A stretch of DNA of 64,000 nt from Rothia nasimurium (lineage in GTDB: Bacteria; Actinomycetota; Actinomycetes; Actinomycetales; Micrococcaceae), in NCBI RefSeq assembly GCF_928391935.1, contig NZ_CAKMTD010000001.1:62001-126000 (forward strand), in the 5' to 3' direction. This document shows, piece by piece, positions 45,612 through 54,518 of the stretch. The number at the start of each line of letters is the position of its first letter. The stretch's first letter is position 1. Made by a program: the position numbers and the translations under genes. The notes under the pieces were generated by a model, which was not told the DNA's origin, searched no databases, and worked only from the letters and a program-made list of their open reading frames with translations.

Positions 45612-45921
45612 AAAGCGCCTTTGCCTATCTTGCATGGCGACCGCAACGGCGGAGGGCACCTGCACACTGCTACAAAGAAAGGCAAGACCCGTTTCCCACG
45701 CTGGTGGAGTGCAGAAAATGTACTTGAAGCTATCGTAGATGCGCAGTTTCAAAGCCGGGCTACTAAAGATAGAAGACGGATCAATAAAATTCGAGGGGTT
45801 CTCTAGAGGTAAGCTCTTGAGAATAAGTATTAGAGACGGCAAGGTAGGCACAAAATACCCGGTGAAAGGAAATGGGGTAGAAGACTACTTCCCGGTAGGT
45901 AATGTAAAAAACCACTGTTAA
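45612..45921 (+). pseudogene. EndoU-like toxin C-terminal domain, frameshifted cassette
   Basis: One frame (45612-45806) reads LPILHGDRNGGGH then GKTRFPRWWSAENVLEAIVDAQ, the start of a bacterial EndoU nuclease domain (H-x2-GD-x2-GGGH, GKT-x-FP-x-SW). After about 45745 the match continues in another frame (IKFEGFSRGKLLRISIRDGKV, then TKYPVKGNGVEDYFP) to 45921. Together they cover a nearly complete toxin domain with one frameshift and no delivery domain. The family call rests on motifs only. Catalytic His of GGGH is kept. Confidence 0.6.
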
Positions 45922-45951
45922 AGTTTTCTTCATCAGAGTATCCTGATAAAT

Positions 45952-46191
45952 ATGCAGACAGATTACGTTGACACCATTGCTTTAGAAGATGTTGCACTTG
46001 AACTTTTACGTGCTCTTCGAGATGTAATGTCCCCCGAAGATCAAAGCAGGCTGCACGTCGATGAGCTTGATGCTCAACAAGCACCTGGATTGACGTTGGA
46101 AATACTTGAGGGACTTGCTAAGAAGTACAGCCCCCACATTCAAAATGAATACAAGTCAATAATTCAAGAAGAATTTGGCTACTCTTTCTAG
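45952..46191 (+). CDS. Probable immunity protein for the EndoU-like cassette
   Basis: A 79-aa acidic, helical protein (MQTDYVDTIALEDVALELL, LTLEILEGLAKKYSPHI) that follows the toxin tail by 30 bp on the same strand, where a cognate immunity gene is expected. Its middle (HVDELDAQQAPGLTLEIL) is distantly like the GE-centred core of MafI proteins. Identity as immunity protein is inferred mainly from position. A terminator follows. Confidence 0.45.
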   Translation: MQTDYVDTIALEDVALELLRALRDVMSPEDQSRLHVDELDAQQAPGLTLEILEGLAKKYSPHIQNEYKSIIQEEFGYSF

Positions 46192-46208
46192 AAATAAGAT
46201 ATCGCGGG

Positions 46209-46238
46209 AAGCGCCTCTGCCTACCAGGGGCGCTTTTT
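46209..46238 (+). terminator. Terminator after the second immunity gene
   Basis: AAGCGCC/GGCGCTT stem with an inner CTG/CAG pairing, followed by TTT. The first 12 bases also occur, slightly altered, at 45612-45626 after the first MafI gene, where the second half is missing. Confidence 0.8.
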
Positions 46239-46240
46239 GC

Positions 46241-46412
46241 ACCCTAAAACACCTAGATTTCACCCCGCACGCCCCGGGGACAACAGGGACTGGTGCCCAG
46301 TCCACGCCAAATCATGGCGGCGGATGAAGCCTCGACTGATGAAGATCCATTTCTCAATGGCTGCACCAGTTGCTGTCTTGGGTGTTGCAAGGGGTCTCGC
46401 TAATAGCCTCTA
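46241..46412 (+). repeat. Cassette-flanking direct repeat, copy 1
   Basis: About 170 bp (common core from TTCACCCCGCACG at 46259) that returns at 47833-47994 with roughly three-quarters identity by eye. Shared landmarks are GGCGGCGGA, GAAGATCCAT, GGCTGCACCAGTT and TGGGTGTTGCAA. It starts just after the terminator of an immunity gene. No coding potential is evident. Confidence 0.7.
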
Positions 46413-46581
46413 ATTTTTCGACGGGCTAGGTATATTGCCCGTTTGGGGGGGTGTTCCCTGACCGCCTTTTTGACCGCCATTAACCCAAACACAGCGCAAA
46501 GGAGGGTAAGAAGCCAGCAACAGGCGTAACCTCCACTACCCTTCCCACAGAATAAGCTAGCCTTTAGGACACGACAGAAAG

Positions 46582-46631
46582 CTACAGTGAACCACGGTAA
46601 GCCACAGTAGGCAACAGTGACCAACTGTCAT
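46582..46631 (+). repeat. Five imperfect 10-bp tandem repeats
   Basis: CTACAGTGAA, CCACGGTAAG, CCACAGTAGG, CAACAGTGAC and CAACTGTCAT follow one another without gaps, one per helical turn. They lie in the 519-bp gene-free stretch 46192-46710, upstream of the next frame. They could be protein-binding sites. Nothing else is recognisable between the direct repeat and them. Confidence 0.5.
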
Positions 46632-46710
46632 TATTGAACAACCTCAGCCTGTAGCAGGCACCCGGGCACCCTTGGAGGTGCCAGGATGCAGAAAGGAGCC
46701 ATGAATCGAG

Positions 46711-47034
46711 ATGACCCACGATGCATCAGAATCCCAAGCACTCGCCACCAGCATTGGCGAACACAGCGTAATCCACTTCGGCAAGGACAACCTCGAAAAC
46801 CTCCTCGTCGAATACAACTCCGCTGCGGAGCAAACTACCGCTTACGTTGCCCTGCACGATTAGTCAAATGAAGCCATGAAGCATATTTTCCAACAGTACA
46901 CAGAGGCAATAGTCCCCCTGTACATCGGTGAAACCATGCTCGGCCTACGCTTCTTTGCAGCGGATTCCCCAACTTCAACGAAGCCGGGAGCAGCAGCAAG
47001 AGCAAAACTGACGCGATGGCATAACCCCTGCTGA
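46711..47034 (+). pseudogene. Small unknown gene interrupted by an amber codon
   Basis: ATG 46711 opens MTHDASESQALATSIGEHS, then VIHFGKDNLENLLVEYNSAAEQ, to TAG 46861-46863. The same frame continues for 56 more codons (SNEAMKHIFQQYTEAIVPLY, IGETMLGLRFFAADS) to TGA 47032-47034. Both halves look like one protein of about 107 residues, possibly helical and WXG100-like in size, but no family is recognised. AAAGGAG lies 12 bases upstream, nearer to an out-of-frame ATG at 46701, so translation is uncertain. Confidence 0.4.
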
Positions 47035-47118
47035 CCCAATGGTCCACCACAGCGGACGCCATAACAGAGGCCACGGTATCGGGCAGAATCAGGTTGTGCA
47101 AGCCCTTTATCGATCTGA

Positions 47119-47545
47119 AGTATTTGCCTACGATTGGTTGCATTAGACTTAAAACGAGGGGCTGATTCGCATGTGCCGTGTATCAGCCCCACATTGCATA
47201 TTTGGGATGGGGATGAGCATGCTGGCGGCCTTTCTTATGGGCTTGGCAAACCAGGCACAACAGAGTTCCCAGAAAGCTGGAACAGCCTGACTGTTGAAGT
47301 AGTGACTCGGGAGCGATTTTCTACGGGTAAGCAGTCTATTCCAAAGGTGATTTTTCAAATTTAAAGCTGGAAGGGCTACACCAAGATGTGATTACCCGAC
47401 CTTGGATAAACGATTCAGGGACCGTCACAGAACGTTTGGGGACTGTGTATCCAATCAGAGGAGCTGGAATCTTTATAAACCCTACAGTTGAAATAAAGGA
47501 ATCCAAACCTCTTCAATCCATGATAAGAATAGGTATAATGAACTA
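47119..47545 (+). pseudogene. Second EndoU-like toxin tail, frameshifted
   Basis: Frame one (47119-47364) has LHIWDGDEHAGGLSYGLGKP, then GTTEFPESW, an EndoU-like opening in which the His of GGGH is replaced by Leu. Near 47335 coding moves to another frame (FSNLKLEGLHQDVITRPW, then TERLGTVYPIRGAGIFINP) and ends at the TAA 47543-47545. It is a toxin tail without a delivery domain, frameshifted once, and probably inactive through loss of the second histidine as well. The family call rests on motifs. Confidence 0.5.
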
Positions 47546-47546
47546 A

Positions 47547-47780
47547 ATGGAAGTTACCATTGATAATGTGATGAATCTTTTCGAAGACGTGAAACACCTC
47601 TTGCCTGAAGATATGATTGAAGACGCATTTGATCTAATAGATGTAGGTGAACCAATCATGGCAGTAGACTTCATCAAAAATGCATTGTTAATCGCTAAAG
47701 CGGTTCCGCCTGAAAAGTATCGTGAATTCATTGATTCATGGGAGAATCGAGTTTTTACTCCTGTATCACCACTCTCGTAA
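47547..47780 (+). CDS. MafI-type immunity protein (third)
   Basis: A 77-aa acidic protein, MEVTIDNVMNLFEDVKHLL, then EDMIEDAFDLIDVGEPIMAVDFIKNALL and a C-terminal PPEKYREFIDSWENRVF. The DVGEP-x-x-A-x-D core is the MafI pattern. It starts one base after the end of the second toxin tail, as expected for a toxin-immunity pair, and is followed by its own terminator and direct repeat copy 2. Confidence 0.55.
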   Translation: MEVTIDNVMNLFEDVKHLLPEDMIEDAFDLIDVGEPIMAVDFIKNALLIAKAVPPEKYREFIDSWENRVFTPVSPLS

Positions 47781-47796
47781 GAATATTCAGATGTAG

Positions 47797-47833
47797 CCCC
47801 TTCATTGCCTTGAGCAAAGAAGGGGGTTTTGTT
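47797..47833 (+). terminator. Terminator after the third immunity gene
   Basis: CCCCTTC (47797-47803) pairs with GAAGGGG (47819-47825), followed by GTTTTGTT. Confidence 0.75.
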
Positions 47834-47994
47834 ACCCCAAAATATTAGTATTCACCCCGCACGCACAGGGGGCAACAGAGCGGGTACCCAACCCACGCCA
47901 CATCACGGCGGCGGACGAAACCTCAACTGCTGAAGATCCATAGCCCAACGGCTGCACCAGTTATTGTCATGGGTGTTGCAAATAGCCTCGCAGT
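47833..47994 (+). repeat. Cassette-flanking direct repeat, copy 2
   Basis: Counterpart of 46241-46412 in the same orientation and the same position relative to an immunity gene. The common core begins with TTCACCCCGCACG at 47851. The two copies bracket a toxin-immunity unit of about 1.4 kb, a layout that would allow homologous recombination between cassettes. Confidence 0.7.
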
Positions 47995-48067
47995 TAGAAA
48001 AGGCCCCTCACCACTCCCCTAGTTCGGGGCGCGGCGAGGGGCCAGTTTCTAGCTTTGACTAGGGCGT

Positions 48068-49093
<1,026 letters not shown>

Positions 49094-49207
49094 CTATTGT
49101 CCCACCCTTGGGTTGGTTTTGCACGGGGGTGAGGGGGCGGTGCTTATCTCAGTTCTTGCCCCGGCTCCTTGTCAGGGGCTGGGCTGGTGGTTTTTGCTGT
49201 GGGCCGG

Positions 49208-49720
49208 TTAAGACGCGGCCGCCCCGCTCCCCTGCCCCGAGCTGGTGGGGTTGGGGTCGGCTGGGGTTTCGTAGCGGCTTTCGCGGTCTGCTAGGCGACG
49301 GAGGAGGGGAAGGGCTTCTGAGAGGCGGGCGGCTTCGTCCTCGTTGAAGATCTCGGCAGCCCGCTCAACGAGCCAGGCGTCCCGGCGGTCAATGAGGGCT
49401 GTGATAGTGGCCCTGCCGTGCTCGGTCAGGTAGAGCTCCTTGCGTCGTTTATCGTGCAGGTTCTTACCCGAGGCCAGGTAGCCCCGGTGCAGGAGGGAAG
49501 CCACAATCTTATTCATGGACTGCGGGGTCATGCGCTGGAACCGGGCCAGCTCGGCCCCCGTCTGGCGAGGGGTGACCCTGAGCTGGTCCAGCACAGTCTC
49601 TTCAGCGAAAGACAGGGGTGAGTGGGAGGCGGTTTCGTTTCTCAGGCGTCGGTGCATTCTAAAAACCGCATACCGTAAGGTACCCGCCTGCTCCTGTAAA
49701 AAATTTTCCAAGGGCGCCAA
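49208..49720 (-). CDS. MarR-family transcriptional regulator
   Basis: A 170-aa winged-helix regulator. SPLSFAEETVLDQLRVTPRQTGAELARFQRMTPQSMNKIVASLLHRGYL is the HTH, followed by DKRRKELYLTEHGRATI in the wing. The C-terminal 20 residues are low-complexity. The start appears to be TTG 49720 with no good ribosome site. A later in-frame TTG is possible. A palindrome upstream suggests autoregulation. It lies between nrdE and nrdF, but no link to nucleotide metabolism can be shown. Confidence 0.85.
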   Translation of the reverse strand: MAPLENFLQEQAGTLRYAVFRMHRRLRNETASHSPLSFAEETVLDQLRVTPRQTGAELARFQRMTPQSMNKIVASLLHRGYLASGKNLHDKRRKELYLTEHGRATITALIDRRDAWLVERAAEIFNEDEAARLSEALPLLRRLADRESRYETPADPNPTSSGQGSGAAAS

Positions 49721-49736
49721 CCTAAAATAATCAGCT

Positions 49737-49750
49737 TAACTTATCAGTTA
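49737..49750. promoter_or_regulatory. Candidate MarR operator
   Basis: TAACT-TATC-AGTTA (49737-49750) is a perfect 5-bp inverted repeat, 17 bp before the MarR start. Read on the minus strand, a TATAAC/TATATA -10-like sequence overlaps it, so a bound repressor would block the promoter. Symmetry is seen. Binding is inferred. Confidence 0.5.
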
Positions 49751-49894
49751 TATAGACTATCTGACCCTATCCACCCAGAGCAAGCACCCCGGGGACAGGC
49801 AAGGGGGCCTCCCCTCCCCGCAGGGAAGATGGAAAGCCCCCTCACCAGGGCTGGGCGCGTCCGCTCATCTACAAGCTCGCACCCACCCACAGGC

Positions 49895-52075
49895 CTAGAG
49901 CATGCAGCTGACGCAGCCCTCGACCTCGGTACCCTCAAGAGCCATCTGACGAATACGTGAGTAGTAGATGGTCTTGATACCCTTACGCCAAGCGTAAATC
50001 TGGGCCTTGTTGACGTCACGGGTGGTGGCGGTGTCCTTGAAGAAGAGGGTCAATGACAGGCCCTGATCGACGTGCTGGGTAGCAACGGCGTAGGTGTCAA
50101 TGATCTTCTCATACCCGATCTCATAAGAATCCTGGTAGTAATCCAGGTTGTCGTTATCCATGAAGGGTGCCGGGTAGTAGACACGGCCCAGCTTGCCCTC
50201 CTTGCGGATTTCGATCTTAGAAGCAATGGGGTGAATGGAGGAGGTAGAACCGTTGATGTAGGAGATAGAACCGGTGGGCGGAACAGCCTGCAGGTTCTGG
50301 TTGTACATACCGTGCTCGGCAACCTCAGCAGCTAGCTGCTTCCAGTCCTCAGCAGTGGGCACAAAGTGGCCAGCAAAGAGCTCCCGGGCGCGTTCGGTTT
50401 CGAAGTCCCAGGTGCCGTTGATGTACTTCTCAAAGTACTCACCGGAGGCGTACTTGGACTTCTCGAACCCTACGAAAGTCTCCTTGCGTTCGCGGGCAAT
50501 CTCCATGGAGGCGCGAATTGCGTGGTAGGTGACGGTGTAGAAGTAGATGTTAGTGAAGTCCAGGGCAACGTCAGAGCCGTAGTAGACGTGCTCGCGGGCC
50601 AGGTAGCCGTGCAGATTCATCTGGCCCAGACCAACAGCGTGGCTCATGGAGTTACCGCGCTCAATGGAGGGAACAGAGGTGATATCGGACTGGTCAGACA
50701 CAGCGGTCAGGGCGCGAATCGCTGCCCCAACAGTCGCGCCCAGGTCGCCGCCGTCCATCGCCAGGGCAATGTTCATGGAGCCCAGGTTGCAGGAGATGTC
50801 CTTACCAATAGTCTCGTAGCCCAGGTCAGCGTTGTAGACGGAGGGCTCAGACACCTGCAGAATCTCAGAGCAGAGGTTAGACATGATGATCTTGCCGTCA
50901 ATGGGGTTGGCCTTATTGACGGTGTCTTCAAACATGACGTAGGGGTAGCCCGACTCGAACTGAATCTCAGCCAGGGTCTGGAAGAACTCGCGGGCGTTGA
51001 TCTTGGTCTTCTTAATACGAGCGTCATCGACCATCTCGTAGTACTTCTCGGTGACGTTGATGTCTGAGAAGGGAACGCCGTAAATACGCTCAACGTCGTA
51101 GGGCGAGAAGAGGTACATGTCCTCGTTCTTCTTGGCCAGCTCAAAGGTGATATCGGGAATCACGACGCCCAGGGAGAGGGTCTTGATACGGATCTTCTCG
51201 TCGGCATTTTCGCGCTTGGTGTCGAGGAAGGAGTAGATGTCGGGGTGGTGGGCATGCAGGTAAACCGCACCTGCACCCTGGCGGGCACCGAGCTGGTTGG
51301 CGTAGGAGAAGGAGTCTTCCAGCAGCTTCATGACGGGGATGACGCCTGAGGACTGGTTCTCAATCTTCTTGATGGGGGCCCCGGCCTCACGCAGGTTGGT
51401 GAGGGCAAAGGCGACGCCGCCGCCGCGCTTGGAGAGCTGCAGGGCTGAGTTGATGGAGCGGCCGATGGACTCCATGTTGTCTTCGATACGCAGCAGGAAG
51501 CAGGAAACCAGCTCGCCGCGCTGCTTCTTACCGGCGTTGAGGAAGGTGGGGGTAGCAGGCTGGAAACGGCCGGAGATCACTTCTTCAACGATCTTCACTG
51601 CCAGATCCTCGTTACCCTCAGCCAGCAGCAGGGCAACCATTACAACGCGGTCTTCGAAACGCTCCAGGTAGCGCTGGCCGTCAAAGGTTTTGAGCGCGTA
51701 GGAGGTGTAGAACTTGAAGGCACCCAGGAAGGTGGGGAAACGGAACTTCTTGGAGTAGGCCAGCTTGGAGAGGGACTTGACGAAGTCAAAGGAGTACTTC
51801 TCAAAGACCTCGGGCTCGTAGTACTGGTGCTTAATCAGGTAGTCAATCTTCTCTTCCAGATCGTGGAAGAAGACGGTGTTGTTGTTGACGTGCTGCAGGA
51901 AGTACTGGCGGGCGGCCTGGCGGTCAGCCTCGAACTGGATCTTACCGTTCTCGTCGTAGAGGTTGAGCAGGGCGTTGAGCTCGTGGTAGCTCATGCCCCG
52001 GTATTTCTCAGGGGTGCTGGGGTCCTCGTGGCCGGGCTCTACGCTGGCTCCGGGTACAGGGAGTTTTGAATCCAA
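49895..52075 (-). CDS. nrdE: Class Ib ribonucleotide reductase, large subunit NrdE
   Basis: Catalytic subunit reducing ribonucleoside diphosphates, 726 aa. Active-site cysteines are in GELVSCFLL (C192) and NLCSEIL, the finger-loop region [13 protein letters not shown] follows, and [18 protein letters not shown] and the C-terminal CVSCML (C721, C724) thiol pair accept electrons from NrdH. There is no N-terminal ATP-cone, as expected for class Ib. The apparent start is TTG 52075, overlapping nrdI by 37 bases with AAGGAA about 14 bases upstream. A start up to ATG codon 28 cannot be excluded. Confidence 0.96.
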   Translation of the reverse strand: MDSKLPVPGASVEPGHEDPSTPEKYRGMSYHELNALLNLYDENGKIQFEADRQAARQYFLQHVNNNTVFFHDLEEKIDYLIKHQYYEPEVFEKYSFDFVKSLSKLAYSKKFRFPTFLGAFKFYTSYALKTFDGQRYLERFEDRVVMVALLLAEGNEDLAVKIVEEVISGRFQPATPTFLNAGKKQRGELVSCFLLRIEDNMESIGRSINSALQLSKRGGGVAFALTNLREAGAPIKKIENQSSGVIPVMKLLEDSFSYANQLGARQGAGAVYLHAHHPDIYSFLDTKRENADEKIRIKTLSLGVVIPDITFELAKKNEDMYLFSPYDVERIYGVPFSDINVTEKYYEMVDDARIKKTKINAREFFQTLAEIQFESGYPYVMFEDTVNKANPIDGKIIMSNLCSEILQVSEPSVYNADLGYETIGKDISCNLGSMNIALAMDGGDLGATVGAAIRALTAVSDQSDITSVPSIERGNSMSHAVGLGQMNLHGYLAREHVYYGSDVALDFTNIYFYTVTYHAIRASMEIARERKETFVGFEKSKYASGEYFEKYINGTWDFETERARELFAGHFVPTAEDWKQLAAEVAEHGMYNQNLQAVPPTGSISYINGSTSSIHPIASKIEIRKEGKLGRVYYPAPFMDNDNLDYYQDSYEIGYEKIIDTYAVATQHVDQGLSLTLFFKDTATTRDVNKAQIYAWRKGIKTIYYSRIRQMALEGTEVEGCVSCML

Positions 52076-52488
52076 AATTCTTTGATTCCTTCTTGAACGG
52101 TTGCTACATCTTCTTCTGTGCCCATGAGCTCAAATTTGTAGAGGACGGGCACATGGCATTTTGCGGCGATTTTGTCGGCTGCTACACAGAACAGTTCGCC
52201 GAAGTTTGTGTTTCCAGCCCCGATGACGCCCTTGAGGAGGGCCCGGTTTGCTGGGTTGTTGAGGAATTTGATGGCCTGGGGCGGAACTGATCCTGCTCCC
52301 CCGGGCCGCCCATAGCTGGGGACGCAGAGCACGAACGGCTCGCTGACCTGGGGTGGTTCCTCGCTGGTTCGCAGGGGCAGGCGGAGGTTTTTGATGCCTG
52401 TCTTCTGGACGAACCTGTGGGTGTTCTCTGAGACGGATGAGAAGTAGACGATGGTGGGTTCACCGGTTGCGTCTGGTGTGGGTTCCAT
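52039..52488 (-). CDS. nrdI: Flavodoxin-like NrdI
   Basis: FMN protein (149 aa) that supplies oxidant to assemble the Mn-tyrosyl cofactor of Nrd[21 protein letters not shown] is the FMN phosphate-binding loop, [22 protein letters not shown] and [22 protein letters not shown] are the family signatures. It lies between nrdH and nrdE in the normal nrdHIE order and overlaps nrdE. Confidence 0.95.
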   Translation of the reverse strand: MEPTPDATGEPTIVYFSSVSENTHRFVQKTGIKNLRLPLRTSEEPPQVSEPFVLCVPSYGRPGGAGSVPPQAIKFLNNPANRALLKGVIGAGNTNFGELFCVAADKIAAKCHVPVLYKFELMGTEEDVATVQEGIKEFWIQNSLYPEPA

Positions 52489-52557
52489 GAGGTTTACCTC
52501 AATGCTCAGGTGGCGCTGCTGCGCCTAACTCAGGGTTCGGGGAAGGACGGCGGCGGC

Positions 52558-52791
52558 TTAGGCTGCCTGGGTTGCCAGGGAGTTGATGCGGTCGGGCTGG
52601 AAGCCTGACCAGTGCTCTTCACCGGCGATGACGACGGGGGCCTGCAGGTAGCCGAGGTCCTTGATCATGGACAGGGCTGCGGCGTCCTCAGTGATGTCAA
52701 CGGTGTTGTATTCGACGCCGGCCTTTTCGAGGGCCTTGTAGGTCATGTTGCACTGGACGCAGGCGGGCTTGGTGTACACCGTTACGGTCAT
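52558..52791 (-). CDS. nrdH: Glutaredoxin-like NrdH
   Basis: Redoxin (77 aa) that reduces NrdE. The active site CVQC is at 11-14, with the typical ending DHxxG-like region EEHWSGFQPDRINSLA (WSGFRPD motif). ATG 52791 is preceded by AAGGAGAAACC. It heads the nrdHIE operon. Two NrdR-like boxes lie 120-165 bp upstream. Confidence 0.95.
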   Translation of the reverse strand: MTVTVYTKPACVQCNMTYKALEKAGVEYNTVDITEDAAALSMIKDLGYLQAPVVIAGEEHWSGFQPDRINSLATQAA

Positions 52792-52910
52792 GGTGGGGTT
52801 TCTCCTTGGTAAGCGTGAGTGGCAGTATTTCTCAGGCTGTATAGGGCTCGTTGCGAGGTTCGTCAGCTGTTCCTGGAGGTTTTGCCTCTAGGGCTCGGAA
52901 CCGAGATTTA

Positions 52911-52956
52911 ATACTACATCTAGTGTTTCAAGAGCGCACCTAACCCTACATAGTGT
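52911..52956 (-). promoter_or_regulatory. Pair of NrdR boxes upstream of nrdHIE
   Basis: Box 1 (52911-52926, ATACTACATCTAGTGT) agrees with the ACACTATATCTAGTGT-type consensus at 14 of 16 places. Box 2 (52941-52956, TAACCCTACATAGTGT) is weaker (about 10 of 16) but keeps TAGTGT. Starts are 30 bp apart, about three helical turns, as usual for cooperative NrdR binding. NrdR repression of nrdHIE is therefore expected. Confidence 0.75.
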
Positions 52957-52988
52957 GGTCTGTTACGAATTTTCTTTAAATCAGAGAG

Positions 52989-53038
52989 CTATCCACAGCC
53001 CTTCCGCGCGTTTACGGGCTTTAAGGGAGTTATCCACA
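52989..53038. promoter_or_regulatory. Two DnaA-box-like sites near the NrdR boxes
   Basis: CTATCCACA (52989-52997, one mismatch) and TTATCCACA (53030-53038, perfect) have the same orientation, 41 bp apart. DnaA regulation of a nrd operon is known in E. coli. Here it is only a possibility suggested by the sites. Confidence 0.45.
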
Positions 53039-53232
53039 TTAAGGTCTTTTTGGGGTGGGGCCGGAGGCGGTTGTGTGACCTTAAGCCTGGGGCCATCTCA
53101 ACCTCCTGGGGCTTAAGACCAGACCTCCCGCGAGATATCAAGGCTGGGGCTTTCAACCCTAAATTGAGCCTTGAGTTTTAAGGGCTAGGTGGGCCTGTTT
53201 TTTAAGGTTTTTTACCGGTGGCGTGTCGCGTG

Positions 53233-53270
53233 AAGGGGCACCCTGGTCAGGCTTGACAAGGGTGCCCCTT
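53233..53270. terminator. Terminator after the APP1-like gene
   Basis: Perfect 12-bp stem AAGGGGCACCCT/AGGGTGCCCCTT with a 14-base loop, 22 bp past the stop codon. T-tracts are short on either side. Confidence 0.7.
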
Positions 53271-53291
53271 AAGGTGTTTAAGCGCGGTTCT

Positions 53292-54377
53292 TTAGACGAG
53301 CCCGCGGCCTTTGAGCTGCTCGTAGAGGGCGGTTCCGTCGTTGCCTTCGAGCCAGAGGTCGCCCTTGACGATGTCTCGGGCCCGGTGATCGCCCCAGACC
53401 CGCCCGGAGGACAGCACAGACTCCCCGAAGGTGAGGTTTCGGATCAGGATCGCCTCGACGTTCTGGGGGTAGCGCACAGCGAAGCCGTTGTAGATTTCGG
53501 GGTCGCGCTGCCCGTCGTCGCCAATGAGGATCCAGCGCATATGGGGGAACTCAGCGGCCAGCCGCCGTAGGGCATTGACCTTGTGCTGGGAGCCGGAGCG
53601 GAACCAGCGGTCGGGGGTGGGCCCCCAGTCGGTGAGCAGGAAGGTGCCCTTGGGGTAGCCGTTGCGGTGGAGGAAACGACGCAGGGTGGGGGTGACGTTC
53701 CAGGCGCCGGTGGAGAGGTACATGAAGGGGGCCTCCGGGTGGGCCCGGTGGAGGCGGTCCATCATGACGGCCATGCCGGGAGTGGCACTGCGGGCGTGCT
53801 CGTTGAGGACGAAGCTGTTCCAGGCGGCCACGAAGGGGCGGGGCAGGGCGGTGTTCATGACGGTATCGTCGACGTCGCAGATAATCCCGAGGGTCTGTTC
53901 CTCGGGCACGATGTAGACCGAGGTGGTTGCCAGCTGGCTGCCGGGGGTCTGCATAGTGACCGTGTGCAGGCCAGGGCTCAGGTCTACTTCCAGCTTGACG
54001 TCGACCACTCCCCCGCGGTCGGCGTAGACCGTAAACGACCTGCCCTCAATATCAATCACAACCTTGGCGTTGGCAATAGCAACAGAGGTAAATGACCGCC
54101 ACCCGCGCACCGGGTCAACGGTGGGGTCTTCTTTCTCAACGGAGTTGAAGAACTCCTCAAAGAGGTCGGTCTTGTAGAGGGCCCGCCCCAGAAGACGGAC
54201 CCAGCCCCGGGTGCCGTAGCCGACGCTCGGCACGATTACCGGCTCCAGCCCGGCCTTCTTGGCCCTGCGCTCCCGGAATGAGTGGATGTTATCTCCGATT
54301 CGGTAGCCGATATTGACGGCTTCATCGGCGGCCTCAGCGACAATGGTTCGGATTTCGTGTGCCCCTGGTGTGGTCAT
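53292..54377 (-). CDS. APP1-type phosphatidate phosphatase (DUF2183)
   Basis: A 361-aa protein of the APP1 family. LGIICDVDDTVMNT (DVDDT at 168-172) is the HAD-type catalytic motif, FMYLSTGAWNVTPTLRRFLHRNGYPKG and WILIGDDGQRDPEIYNGFA are family signatures, and RGWRSFTSVAIANAKVVI gives the N-terminal beta domain. Yeast APP1 hydrolyses phosphatidate. The bacterial substrate is unproven. No signal peptide is visible, so it is probably cytoplasmic. Confidence 0.88.
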   Translation of the reverse strand: MTTPGAHEIRTIVAEAADEAVNIGYRIGDNIHSFRERRAKKAGLEPVIVPSVGYGTRGWVRLLGRALYKTDLFEEFFNSVEKEDPTVDPVRGWRSFTSVAIANAKVVIDIEGRSFTVYADRGGVVDVKLEVDLSPGLHTVTMQTPGSQLATTSVYIVPEEQTLGIICDVDDTVMNTALPRPFVAAWNSFVLNEHARSATPGMAVMMDRLHRAHPEAPFMYLSTGAWNVTPTLRRFLHRNGYPKGTFLLTDWGPTPDRWFRSGSQHKVNALRRLAAEFPHMRWILIGDDGQRDPEIYNGFAVRYPQNVEAILIRNLTFGESVLSSGRVWGDHRARDIVKGDLWLEGNDGTALYEQLKGRGLV

Positions 54378-54449
54378 ACCCCTAGTATTTCATCTTCCTG
54401 GCTTGCCTATCACAGGTGGGCCCGTGGTTTGTGTTACTCCGAGTGAGAC

Positions 54450-54483
54450 AGAAGGTGAGCACCGTCTTTGGTGCCCACCTTCT
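54450..54483. terminator. Bidirectional-type hairpin after the small lipoprotein gene
   Basis: AGAAGGTG-A-GCACC pairs with GGTGC-C-CACCTTCT around loop GTCTTT (13 bp, one mismatch). It lies 36 bp past the 54519 stop. Confidence 0.75.
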
Positions 54484-54518
54484 TTGTGTGCTGTGTGTGA
54501 TGGATGGTCGGGGCCGTT

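Larger units (their letters stand above)
52792..53232. promoter_or_regulatory. nrd control region, otherwise gene-free
   Basis: This 440-bp region upstream of nrdH and past the APP1 terminator holds the NrdR boxes and DnaA-box-like sites listed separately. The remainder (53040-53230) is a G/T-rich stretch with repeated TTAAG/CTTAA words but no gene or clear structure. Confidence 0.5.

Noticed and set aside
46400-46624. Minus-strand frame over the 10-bp repeats
   Set aside because: Cys/Trp-rich sequence caused by the repeat; no homology pattern recognised.
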